NCBI GenBank assembly: GCA_030156535.1
Contig: JASGMJ010000007.1
Span: forward strand, 62,001 to 126,000
Direction of reading: 5' to 3'
Length of the DNA stretch: 64,000 nt
From: Candidatus Sumerlaeota bacterium
Lineage (GTDB): Bacteria > Sumerlaeota > Sumerlaeia > SLMS01 > JAHLLQ01
Of the stretch, positions 19,399 through 28,353 are shown in pieces; position 1 is the stretch's first letter, and each line of letters starts with the position of its first letter. The position numbers and the translations under genes are program-made. The notes beneath the pieces were generated by a model that was given only the letters and a program-made list of their open reading frames with translations, ran no database searches and was not told the DNA's origin.

Positions 19399-20412
19399 AT
19401 GGATGGCAGGTCTGGCATGAGTTTTCCCCGCAAGCCGTTACTGATGCGGCCCACGTTCTCCGCGCGCCCGTGGGGCGGCACGTTTCTGAAAGATCGTCTT
19501 GGGAAGCCCGTTCCCGAGGGCGAGCGGATCGGCGAGTCCTGGGAGTTGTCGGACCACCCGAACGGGCGCTCCACCGTGGCCACGGAACCGTTCACCGGCA
19601 AGACGTTCGGCGAACTGCTGGCCGCGCATCCCGTTGAGATGATCGGAGTGGAGTCGGCGCCGGAGCGCTACCCGCTGCTGGTGAAGATCATCGACGCGGC
19701 CGAGGATCTCTCGATCCAGGTGCATCCGAACGACGAGCAGGCGGCGCGCAGCGGCGACCGCGGCAAGACGGAATGCTGGTATATCATTGATTGTGAGCCG
19801 GGAACCGAAGTCATTTATGGGGTCGCCCCGGGAGTGACGGCCGACCAGATGCGGGCGGGAGCGCTCGACGGCAGCATCGAAGGCATGGTGGCGCGTCATC
19901 CGCTGGAGCCCGGCCAGTTTCTGTATGTGGCCGCGGGGACGGTGCACGCGATCCTGGGCGGGACACTGCTGTGCGAAGTCCAGCAGTCGAGCGACACGAC
20001 GTACCGGTTGTGGGACTGGAATCGCGAGCCGAAGCGGGAGCTACACGTCGAGGAATCGCTCGACGTGATCGACTGGAAGTCCTCTGGCCGCAAACCTTTC
20101 GCTGTTCCGCCGGTGGGTGCGCTGACGTCGCCGGTGACCTTGACGGACAACGAGTTCTTCCACGTGCGGGTGCTGGACGTGCTGCCGGGCGAGCCGCATG
20201 TTCTGCCCGAGGATTTGTCGACGGCGGGGACGATTTTCATCACGGTGGCCGGGGAAGGAAGGCTGCACTCGGCAGAGGGAAGCGTGGACTTGGCGCTAGG
20301 TGCGGTGGCGTTCCTCCCCTCGGTGTGCCAGGGCGAGGCGCGGGCGGAGGCAGTGGGGAACGGCCCGTGGCGAGTCCTGTTGGCGGAAAGCCGGGAGCTG
20401 GACGGCTGCTGA
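19399..20412 (+). CDS. manA: Class I mannose-6-phosphate isomerase
   Basis: RPWGGTFLKDRLG, GESWELSDHPNG, SIQVHPNDEQA, GTVHAILGGTLLCEVQQSSDTTYRLWDWNR. Confidence 0.9.
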   Translation: MDGRSGMSFPRKPLLMRPTFSARPWGGTFLKDRLGKPVPEGERIGESWELSDHPNGRSTVATEPFTGKTFGELLAAHPVEMIGVESAPERYPLLVKIIDAAEDLSIQVHPNDEQAARSGDRGKTECWYIIDCEPGTEVIYGVAPGVTADQMRAGALDGSIEGMVARHPLEPGQFLYVAAGTVHAILGGTLLCEVQQSSDTTYRLWDWNREPKRELHVEESLDVIDWKSSGRKPFAVPPVGALTSPVTLTDNEFFHVRVLDVLPGEPHVLPEDLSTAGTIFITVAGEGRLHSAEGSVDLALGAVAFLPSVCQGEARAEAVGNGPWRVLLAESRELDGC

Positions 20413-20505
20413 TTTATCCGCCCGTGGTTTGTATCCCGGGAAACCCGGTTGCGCCGCCGAGGCGGTCCGATTAGTCAGAACGAGTATCCTTGGGAGTTTT
20501 GACAC

Positions 20506-22185
20506 ATGGCAGGACTGGACTCTCTCCAGCACATCGGGCCGTTTCAGGTTCTGGAGTGTCTGGGGTTCAACGGGGCGGCGGCAACGTACAAGGCCATGAA
20601 CACGGCCGGGCGCAAGGGCGCCTGCGTGGTGGCGCTGGACGCCACCGAGGTTGCCAGCATGGACGCCTTCCGGGCCGTGCAGTCGGAGTTCACGGTGCTG
20701 CGCGGTTCCGCGGGCCAACGGGTGCTGCGCCCGTTGGAGTGCGGCGAGGGCGACGGATTCTACTGGGCGGCCTACGATTTTCTGACGGGCCGGCATATCG
20801 GCAACACGGTGCAGGAGATCGGTCTGCCCCCGGTGGGGAGTTCATTCGCCGTGGCCGCGCAGGTGGTCGAGGCGCTCGTCGAGATGCAGCAGATGGGGCT
20901 CGCGTACCACGGGCTGATCACACCGGCGTCGATTTTCCTGACGGAAACCCAGCAGATTCGCCTGCTGCACGCGGGCTGGTCGCGGATTCTGCTCGGGGTG
21001 CATGGGGCCGTGGCGCACCCGTGCTTCATGAGCAACCTGCCGTTTGTGGCGCCCGAGCTTGCGGAAGGGAAAGAGGGCGAAATCGCGACGGACGTGTTCT
21101 CTCTCGGCGCGAATCTGTTTTTCCTTCTCTGCGGACAACCGGTCCACTGGGCGGACGATCCGAACGAGTTGGCGGAGATGATGGCCTCGCGCCCGGTGGA
21201 CTTGGCGCCGTTGCAGGACCTCATCGGTGGGGAAGGATTGGAACTGCTGGAGGAGATGCTGGAGCTGGACCCGATGGACCGGCCGGTGAATCTGGAAGCG
21301 CTGCACCAGCGGCTCGACGCCCTGGCGGCCGAGCTGCCGTCGCTGCCGATCGATCCCGGCCCTTCCTCAGTGACGATCCAGAAAATCATGTCGGGGAGCG
21401 GGCACGACGAGAGCAACCCGTCGACGGAAATCGAGCAGAGAGCACTTGGGGGCCCGGGGTCGTTCCAGCCTGAACCGATTCCATCGAGCACCGGCTTTGT
21501 GCCTCCTCCCCCCCCGCCGCCTCCGCAAAAGGCAAACGCAGCCCCGCCGCCGCATCAGGCCGTCAAGGACATACCCGAGCCTCCGGCTCCCGAATCCGCG
21601 GCGCAGACGGGGTCCACCGGCTCCACGCCTTCGGGCCCGGCGGGAATCCCGGAAGAATACCGCAAATCCGTGGAAAGTTCAGGCGCCAGCCCTGGCAAGC
21701 TCGTGCTGATTGCCGTGGCAGTGCTCCTCCTGCTCGGCGGCATTGGCACGGCGATGTATTTCGTGCTGGATGCCTTTGTGTTCAGCAAGGCGGCGGACGT
21801 GGCAGCCACGACGCCCAAACCGGATGGAAAGCCCCCTGCTGCGGCCGAAACTCCTGGAGACGGGAAGACCGAAACTCCCGCTTCGGGAGGCAAGACGGCC
21901 TCGACCGTACCGGCGGCGAATCGCTATGAAGTGACAGCCGAACGGCTGGAGGAACTTGCCAAGTTCCACCGCAAGTACATCGCCGAGTTTGGCATCTGGC
22001 CGCTGAAGCTCGATCAGTTGAAGGAACTGGGCGCGGAGGACGACGTGCTGAAGGACGCCTGGGACAGAGACTTCGATCTGCGCAGCGAGTTCATCATCAG
22101 CCGTGGGGCGGACAACAAGTGGGACACCCCCGACGACATCTGGTTCGACGCCAAAGAACTCGAGCTTGGCGGAAAAACGCGCTAG
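20506..22185 (+). CDS. Pseudokinase-TM-pseudopilin-like fusion protein
   Basis: Kinase-fold N-lobe and C-lobe without catalytic motifs (VVALDA for the beta3 Lys; YHGLITPASIFL for HRDxKPxN; HAGWSRIL for DFG). APE and DVFSLG kept. Pro-rich linker; TM KLVLIAVAVLLLLGGIGTAMYFVL; C-terminus IISRGADNKWDTPDDIWF. Confidence 0.8.
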   Translation: MAGLDSLQHIGPFQVLECLGFNGAAATYKAMNTAGRKGACVVALDATEVASMDAFRAVQSEFTVLRGSAGQRVLRPLECGEGDGFYWAAYDFLTGRHIGNTVQEIGLPPVGSSFAVAAQVVEALVEMQQMGLAYHGLITPASIFLTETQQIRLLHAGWSRILLGVHGAVAHPCFMSNLPFVAPELAEGKEGEIATDVFSLGANLFFLLCGQPVHWADDPNELAEMMASRPVDLAPLQDLIGGEGLELLEEMLELDPMDRPVNLEALHQRLDALAAELPSLPIDPGPSSVTIQKIMSGSGHDESNPSTEIEQRALGGPGSFQPEPIPSSTGFVPPPPPPPPQKANAAPPPHQAVKDIPEPPAPESAAQTGSTGSTPSGPAGIPEEYRKSVESSGASPGKLVLIAVAVLLLLGGIGTAMYFVLDAFVFSKAADVAATTPKPDGKPPAAAETPGDGKTETPASGGKTASTVPAANRYEVTAERLEELAKFHRKYIAEFGIWPLKLDQLKELGAEDDVLKDAWDRDFDLRSEFIISRGADNKWDTPDDIWFDAKELELGGKTR

Positions 22186-22277
22186 CGTTCCGGCCCCGCC
22201 CTCACCCATGACGACGCCCGCCCGGAGTGACCCTCGGGCATTTTCGTTCATTCCCCCAAGAAAGACGCATTGCATCC

Positions 22278-23954
22278 ATGGCCCAGCAATTCATTTTCAC
22301 GATCCTCGGACTCCAGAAACACTACGGACAGAAGCAGGTTCTGAAGGACATCAACCTGTGCTTCTATCCCGGCGCGAAGATCGGCATCGTCGGTGAAAAC
22401 GGCGCGGGTAAATCGACGCTGCTGAAAATCATGGCGGGAATCGACGACGACTTCCAGGGGAAGGCGTTTCCGTCCCCCGGAGTGAAGGTCGAGTTCGTCC
22501 GCCAGGAGCCGCAACTCGATCCCGAGATGACGGTGCGCGAGCATCTGGAAACGGCGTTCGCGTCCACGATGAAGCTGCTGACCGAGTACGAGGACCTCGC
22601 CGGACGCATGGGCGAGATGGATCCCGACGCGATGGAGAAGGCCATGGACCGCATGGCGGTGCTTCAGGACAAGATCGACGCGGCAGAAGGCTGGGAGCTC
22701 GACACGCGCATCAACATGGCATCCAACGCGCTCGTGCTGCCCCCCGACGACATGAAGGTGGGCAAGCTCTCGGGCGGCGAGCGCCGCCGCGTGGCTCTGG
22801 GCAAGGCACTGCTGGAGAAGCCCGACCTGCTGCTGCTCGACGAACCGACGAACCATCTGGACGCCGAGACGATCGACTGGCTGGAGCACCAGCTTGTCGA
22901 TTACCCGGGCACCGTGATTATCTCCACGCACGACCGCTACTTCCTCGACAACGTGACGAAGTGGATCCTGGAACTCAACAACGGCCGGGGCATTCCCTTC
23001 GAGGGCAACTACTCGGGCTGGCTGGTGCAGAAGCTGGAGGCGCTGGCACAGGGCGAGAAGAAGCAGTCCTCGCGCCGCAAGTCGCTCGACCGCGAACTGA
23101 AGTGGATGCGCATGAGCACGGCGGACCGCCATGCGATGAGCCAGACGCGCATCAAGGAATTCGAGCAGCTCGTCGTGAAGGAAATGGCGGATACGGAAGA
23201 GGATGGGGTCAGCCTGCTGATCACGCCGCCGGAACCGCTGGGCGACCAGGTGATCGACATCGAGGGCGTGACGAAGGGCTACAACGCGACGCCGCTCATC
23301 AAGGACTTCAGCGTCTCCGTCCCCAAGGGCGCCATCGTGGGCATCATCGGCCCCAACGGCACGGGCAAGACGACGCTGTTCCGCATGATTACGGGGCAGG
23401 AGAAGCCGGACGCGGGTTCCATCACGGTGGGGCCGTCGGTGAAGTTGTCCTACGTGGATCAGCACCGCGCGGCGATCGACGAGAAGAACTCCGTGTTCGA
23501 TGAAATCAGCGACGGGGAATCGGAGATCGATCTGGGCGGACGCGTGGTGCCCGCCCGCAATTACGTGGGACGTTTCGGGTTCAAGGGGTCGGACCAGCAA
23601 AAGCCCGTGGGCACGCTCTCGGGCGGCGAGCGCAATCGCCTGTACCTCGCGAAGATTCTGAAGGCGGGGGGCAACGTGCTGCTTCTCGACGAGCCGACGA
23701 ACGATCTGGACGTGGGGACGCTGCGCGTGCTGGAGGAAGCCCTGCAGGACTTCCCGGGCTGCGCGATGATCATCAGCCACGATCGCTTCTTCCTCAACCG
23801 CATCTGTACGCACATTCTGGCGTTCGAAGGCGATGCGCAGTTGAGGTGGTTCGAGGGCAACTACGAGGAATACGAGGCGATGCGGCGCAAGGAACTGGGC
23901 GATTCTCTGGTGGAGAACCGCCGGGCGCGCTACCGCAAGCTGCCCCGGGTCTGA
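22278..23954 (+). CDS. ettA: Energy-dependent translational throttle protein (ABC-F)
   Basis: Duplicated ABC modules (GENGAGKST, LSGGERRRVALGKALL, LLLDEPTNHLD; GPNGTGKTT, LSGGERNRLYLAKIL, LLLDEPTNDLD). Start MAQQFIF. Confidence 0.93.
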   Translation: MAQQFIFTILGLQKHYGQKQVLKDINLCFYPGAKIGIVGENGAGKSTLLKIMAGIDDDFQGKAFPSPGVKVEFVRQEPQLDPEMTVREHLETAFASTMKLLTEYEDLAGRMGEMDPDAMEKAMDRMAVLQDKIDAAEGWELDTRINMASNALVLPPDDMKVGKLSGGERRRVALGKALLEKPDLLLLDEPTNHLDAETIDWLEHQLVDYPGTVIISTHDRYFLDNVTKWILELNNGRGIPFEGNYSGWLVQKLEALAQGEKKQSSRRKSLDRELKWMRMSTADRHAMSQTRIKEFEQLVVKEMADTEEDGVSLLITPPEPLGDQVIDIEGVTKGYNATPLIKDFSVSVPKGAIVGIIGPNGTGKTTLFRMITGQEKPDAGSITVGPSVKLSYVDQHRAAIDEKNSVFDEISDGESEIDLGGRVVPARNYVGRFGFKGSDQQKPVGTLSGGERNRLYLAKILKAGGNVLLLDEPTNDLDVGTLRVLEEALQDFPGCAMIISHDRFFLNRICTHILAFEGDAQLRWFEGNYEEYEAMRRKELGDSLVENRRARYRKLPRV

Positions 23955-23997
23955 CCAGGGCGCTCTCGAAGTTCCCGGTTACTGTGCTGTACTTTTC

Positions 23998-24035
23998 GCG
24001 CGGCGTCTCTTCCCAGGGCGCCGCGCTCTTGTTTT
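23998..24035 (+). terminator. Rho-independent terminator after ettA
   Basis: GCGCGGCG / CGCCGCGC stem followed by TCTTGTTTT. Confidence 0.8.
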
Positions 24036-24206
24036 ACCATCCGCCCGCCAAGGCGCCGGACTTTCGCCTTTACCTTTGCGCGATGGGCAACCTACTCCTA
24101 ACACCGCCCTAACAATTGGGCGCGAGGGGGGCAGGGACCCCGACGTTTTTCCTCTTCGCACACTGGCCGTAAGGCCGTCAGCAGGCCGGAAGGCCGGGGT
24201 TGCGGT

Positions 24207-24977
24207 GTGATTCAAAGCTGCCGTTTCGAGTACAAATTCCTGATTCCCGAGTTCACCGCCCGCCGTATCGCCAGTGAGCTGCGGCCGTTCATGCGTTTGG
24301 ATTCGTGGCTGAAGGGTACCGGCAAGACGTCCTACATCGTGTCCTCGGTGTATCTGGACAGCCCGCGCCTGCATTGCTATGAGGCGGTGGACCAGGGGGC
24401 GAGAAACCGGTTCAAGCTGCGAATGCGCTGGTACGGGAAGGAACTGGCCGATCCCGTTTTTCTGGAAGAGAAGCGTCGGACAGGCGAAGGGATCCGCAAG
24501 ATACGGATTCCCGTGGAGAGGACGGGGGCACTGGCGCTGCTGGAGGGCTGCACGCTTTCGAGTTCGCTGCTGCTTGGCGGGAGTGGCAGCAAGAGGGCCT
24601 CGGGCGAGTTGCTGATGCAGAGAATCCGGTCGTTGGGCGCGATCCCTTCGTGCATTGTTTGCTACGACCGCGAAGCCTGGGAGTCGCCCGTGGAGAAGGG
24701 GCTGCGTGTGACGTTCGACCGCGATCTGGTGGCGTCCACGGTGAGGACAACGGTGCACGACGGCACGCCGGCGTCGATTCCGCGCGGACAAACGATTCTG
24801 GAGATCAAGTTCCAGGATCGGGTTCCCGAGTGGCTGAGTTCTCTGGTGCGGCGCTACAATCTGGCACGCTGCTCGGTTCCGAAGTATGTGATGTGCGTGG
24901 ATGCGCTGCGATCGGTGGGCCATGGGGTGCCAATGCTGCCCGCGCGTCTGCCCGGGATGGGGAGGACAGTATCTTGA
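24207..24977 (+). CDS. VTC-domain polyphosphate polymerase-like protein
   Basis: CRFEYKFLIP, SSVYLDSPRLHCYE, RFKLRMRWYG, FLEEKRR, CYDREAW, LEIKFQDRVPEWL, RCSVPKYVMC. Confidence 0.85.
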   Translation: MIQSCRFEYKFLIPEFTARRIASELRPFMRLDSWLKGTGKTSYIVSSVYLDSPRLHCYEAVDQGARNRFKLRMRWYGKELADPVFLEEKRRTGEGIRKIRIPVERTGALALLEGCTLSSSLLLGGSGSKRASGELLMQRIRSLGAIPSCIVCYDREAWESPVEKGLRVTFDRDLVASTVRTTVHDGTPASIPRGQTILEIKFQDRVPEWLSSLVRRYNLARCSVPKYVMCVDALRSVGHGVPMLPARLPGMGRTVS

Positions 24978-25663
24978 ACGAGATCCAACGCGTTCTTCTG
25001 ACGTTCAACGCACAGGTGGAGCCGTCGTCTCCGGCGATGATGATGCTCGCGTTGTTGGCCGCGTTCATCGCCGGCCAGATTGTGGCATGGACGTACATGT
25101 GGTCGCACAGCGGTGTTTCGTACAGCCGCGCCTACGTGCAATCACTGGTGCTGGTGGCCATTGTCGTGGCGCTGGTGATGATTATCGTGGGAACGAACGT
25201 GTTCGTGGCGTTCGGGCTTTTTGGTGCGTTCGCGATCATTCGATTCCGCAACGTGCTGAAGGACACGCGGGACACGGCCTTCATTTTCATGGAACTGGCG
25301 GTGGGACTTGCGTCGGGGACGTGGAACTTTGGCGCGCTGATCGTGGGCACGCTGGCGTTTCTTCTCGTGTGCCTGTATTTGTCGGTGACGCGGTTCGGCT
25401 CGCTGGATGTGACGGACGTGCTGGTCTCGCTGCGTGCGCCGGAGGAACTGCGCGCTGAGATCGAGAAGGTGCTGCACATTCACTGCCAGAAGGCCCGGCT
25501 GATTTCGCGTCACGCGGAGAGTGCGTCGGCGGAAGCGCATTGGTCGTGGCGCGCGTTGTTGCGCGACCCTGACCGCTCGCAGGAATTCATGTCCGCCCTG
25601 CGTGCGCTGGAGCGAGTGGATGACGTTTCGATTCATTACAGCGGCGACGAGATGGAGGTGTAG
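24974..25663 (+). CDS. DUF4956-like membrane protein
   Basis: Several TM helices, GLFGAFAIIRFRNVLKDTRDTAFIFMELAVGLASG, directly after the VTC gene. TTG start overlapping the VTC stop. Confidence 0.8.
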   Translation: MNEIQRVLLTFNAQVEPSSPAMMMLALLAAFIAGQIVAWTYMWSHSGVSYSRAYVQSLVLVAIVVALVMIIVGTNVFVAFGLFGAFAIIRFRNVLKDTRDTAFIFMELAVGLASGTWNFGALIVGTLAFLLVCLYLSVTRFGSLDVTDVLVSLRAPEELRAEIEKVLHIHCQKARLISRHAESASAEAHWSWRALLRDPDRSQEFMSALRALERVDDVSIHYSGDEMEV

Positions 25664-25665
25664 GC

Positions 25666-26814
25666 ATGGGGGGAGGCGTTCAGCGAATCCCAATGAAGCC
25701 GCGCCGCCGATTGCAGCACCTGATGGCGGGATTGGGGCCGTTGTTGGCGTGGATTGCGGCGGCGGCAATCATGGGGTTTCTCCTGACAAGGAGAAACGAC
25801 ACCGTCACCGTGCGCGGAGTGACGGAGGAGCAGCGCGCTGTGATTGCTCCGGCGGTGTCGGGGCGCCTGCTCAGCATGGGAGCGGCGTATCTCGACCCCG
25901 TCGCGCAAGGCGACGTGATCGCGGTGCTCGACGATTCCGCGGTACGGAGCGAGTTGGCAGTGATCCGCGCCGAAGCGGTGCTGGCAAAGGCGAACTTCGA
26001 CGCCGAAATGGAGAAGCTGGAACGGGAGAAGTCGGAGGCCGCACGCTCGGAACTGATCGAGTTCCGCCGCCTGGCCCTCGACATCAATCAGGCACAGTTG
26101 GATGTGCTGGACCGGCAGGTGGAGCTGGCGACGACACGCGTGGACTTGCAGCGGCTCATGGTGCTGAAGGGGCGGCTGACCGATTTGAACCTGCTGGGAG
26201 CGCTGTCGCTGGCCGAGTTGGAAGAAGTGAGTTTTGAGGTCGCGGAGGCCGAAGAATTTCTCCGGAAAGCGGAACGCGTGCTCGACGAGTCGCGCGCCCA
26301 GCTGGAGGAATCGCGTGATCGACTGGAGGACTTCAAGGCGGCCGCGGCGATGGCGGAGCCGGACGAGGCGAGGCTGCTGGCGGCACTCAATGCCGAAGTC
26401 GGCGTGATCGAAGCACGTTTGCGCAGCATGGAGACAACACTGACGAGCCTGGTGCTGCGCAGTCCGCTTGATGGGCGTCTGGTAGCGACGTACGCGCACG
26501 CGGGGGCCGAGGTGATGGAGGGGCTTCCGATCGCCGAGGTCGCGGCGGTGGAGACGGACATGCTGGTCGCGTGGCTGCCCCAGGAGACGACGTTGCTCCC
26601 GCGAGAGGGGGATACGGCGGAGGTGTTCGTGACGGGGGGCCAGAGCAAGCCGATGGCGGGCGACGTCCGCCGAGTCGCGGGAGCCGTTCTGCCCATGCCG
26701 TTGCGCCTGCTGCGCAATCCGCAGGTTCCCGAGTACGGTGTCCCGGTGCAGATCGAATTGCGCGACGGCGTTCTGCCGACGGGTCAAACGGTTCGCGTGA
26801 CGTTTCGCCGCTGA
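25666..26814 (+). CDS. HlyD-family membrane-fusion / periplasmic adaptor-like protein
   Basis: N-terminal TM; APAVSGRLLSMGAAYLDPVAQGDVIAVLDD; long coiled-coil hairpin; LVLRSPLDGRLVATYAHAGAEVMEG. Confidence 0.82.
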   Translation: MGGGVQRIPMKPRRRLQHLMAGLGPLLAWIAAAAIMGFLLTRRNDTVTVRGVTEEQRAVIAPAVSGRLLSMGAAYLDPVAQGDVIAVLDDSAVRSELAVIRAEAVLAKANFDAEMEKLEREKSEAARSELIEFRRLALDINQAQLDVLDRQVELATTRVDLQRLMVLKGRLTDLNLLGALSLAELEEVSFEVAEAEEFLRKAERVLDESRAQLEESRDRLEDFKAAAAMAEPDEARLLAALNAEVGVIEARLRSMETTLTSLVLRSPLDGRLVATYAHAGAEVMEGLPIAEVAAVETDMLVAWLPQETTLLPREGDTAEVFVTGGQSKPMAGDVRRVAGAVLPMPLRLLRNPQVPEYGVPVQIELRDGVLPTGQTVRVTFRR

Positions 26815-27031
26815 TGAGATTCCGGCGGCGCAAAAAAATGTTCGGAATACGTTTGTAACTGCCGAATTTTCAAGTGGGTGGCCGGAGCGCGAAGGCGCGC
26901 CCCGGCGACAAAGCGATTGACCCTCTGCACTGCCGGACGAAAGGAAACGCTACCGGCCGGGCGGTCCGTACAGGCCCTTTGTGGGCTCGGCGTGCCGGTG
27001 CTGAGAACGCTTTGAAGGCCAGGAGTGGCTC

Positions 27032-27628
27032 ATGATCAAGTGCCAGGTTTGTGGATACGACAACCGCGATGACGCCCAGTTCTGCATGAACTGCGGCTCG
27101 CCGGTGGAGAAGCCGAAGATGAGCGAGGCGCTCGATGATGTGTCGGAAGAACGGACCGTCATGCTCGACCCTGCGGCGATGCAGAATCGGATGTCCCAGG
27201 AGTTCAAGGAACGCCAGCAGGCCGCACCGCCTCCGCCTGCACCGGCACCGGCTCCTGTGGCCCCTCCGCCTCCTCCCCCTGCGGCAGCACCTGCTCCGCC
27301 TCCCGCAGCAGCACCCGCTGCTCCCCCTCCCCCGCCTGCGGCTCCTCCCGCGGCGGCTCCGCCTCCGCCGGTTGCGGCGCCCACACAGAACAGTGGAGCC
27401 GCTTCGACGGCTGGAACGGGTGGCGACAAGAATTGGCTCGTAACGCTGTTGCTCGCAATTTTCCTGGGTTGGCTCGGCGTCCATCGCTTCTACGTTGGCA
27501 AGATCGGCACGGGCATCCTCCAGCTTATCACGGGGGGCGGTTGCGGCATTTGGCAGATCATCGACATCATCATGATCGCGGTGGGTAGTTTCACGGATGC
27601 GGATGGGAACGCCTTGGTGAAGGACTGA
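27032..27628 (+). CDS. Zinc-ribbon / Pro-Ala-rich linker / TM2-domain protein
   Basis: CQVCGYDNRDDAQFCMNCGSP; PA-rich tract; LGWLGVHRFYVGKIGTGILQLITGGGCGIWQIIDIIMI. Confidence 0.88.
   Translation: MIKCQVCGYDNRDDAQFCMNCGSPVEKPKMSEALDDVSEERTVMLDPAAMQNRMSQEFKERQQAAPPPPAPAPAPVAPPPPPPAAAPAPPPAAAPAAPPPPPAAPPAAAPPPPVAAPTQNSGAASTAGTGGDKNWLVTLLLAIFLGWLGVHRFYVGKIGTGILQLITGGGCGIWQIIDIIMIAVGSFTDADGNALVKD
27211..27390. repeat. Low-complexity Pro/Ala-coding tract
   Basis: Runs of CCTCCG/GCACC/CCCCCT encoding PPPPAPAPAPV...PPPPPAAAPAPPPAAAPAA. Confidence 0.85.
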
Positions 27629-28188
27629 TGGCCAAAGCTGAACTCCCTGTAACGCCGGAAGAGCCGCGACCCCGGATAGCCATTTATCCGGGGTCGTTTG
27701 ACCTTCTGACCAACGGACATCTGGACCTGATTAACCGGTGCCGCCGGTTGTTCGACCGGGTGATTGTTGCCATCGGTGTGAATCCGATGAAGCAGCCGTT
27801 CTTCACGATCGAGGAACGGATTGCGATTCTGAAGGATGCGACGGCGGACATGCCGAACGTGGAAGTCGCGCAGTTCGACGAACTGACGGTGCACTTCGCG
27901 TATCGCCGGGGCGCGATGGTGATCATTCGCGGCCTGCGGGCGATGTCGGACTTCGAGTTCGAGCTGCAGCTCGCTCTGGCCAATCTGAAGCTGAACCGCC
28001 ATATCGAGACGCTGTTCATGGCAGCCGATCCGAAGACGATCTACCTTTCGTCCGGGTTGCTGCGCGACATTTGGCGCCATGGCGGCGACGTGGCTCCGTT
28101 CGTACCCCCACCTGTGGTGAAGGCGTTGAAGAAAAAGAAGAAACCCGCGCCGGGGACGACATACGACGAGATGCGCCGCCCGGTCTGA
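27628..28188 (+). CDS. coaD: Phosphopantetheine adenylyltransferase
   Basis: RIAIYPGSFDLLTNGHLDLI; RGLRAMSDFEFELQLALAN; YLSSGLLRDIWRHGGDV. One-nt overlap with the preceding gene. Confidence 0.95.
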   Translation: MAKAELPVTPEEPRPRIAIYPGSFDLLTNGHLDLINRCRRLFDRVIVAIGVNPMKQPFFTIEERIAILKDATADMPNVEVAQFDELTVHFAYRRGAMVIIRGLRAMSDFEFELQLALANLKLNRHIETLFMAADPKTIYLSSGLLRDIWRHGGDVAPFVPPPVVKALKKKKKPAPGTTYDEMRRPV

Positions 28189-28353
28189 CGGGGCACTCCA
28201 AGGTCCCCGCTCTCTGCGCTGTGCTGCACAATACTCGGCTCCCGCTCTTGCCAAGACTACGGGGACAAGCGTATGCCTTCCCTCGGGGATTTGTAGATTG
28301 TCCGGACATGGTGCCCATTCTGCCCTGTCCAATTCCACCCAAAGGAAAGTCTC

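Noticed and set aside
22248-23813. 521-aa minus-strand ORF
   Set aside because: Antisense to ettA; shadow composition.
27211-27390. Possible CRISPR or minisatellite
   Set aside because: Low-complexity Pro/Ala codons in a real gene; no direct repeats with unique spacers.
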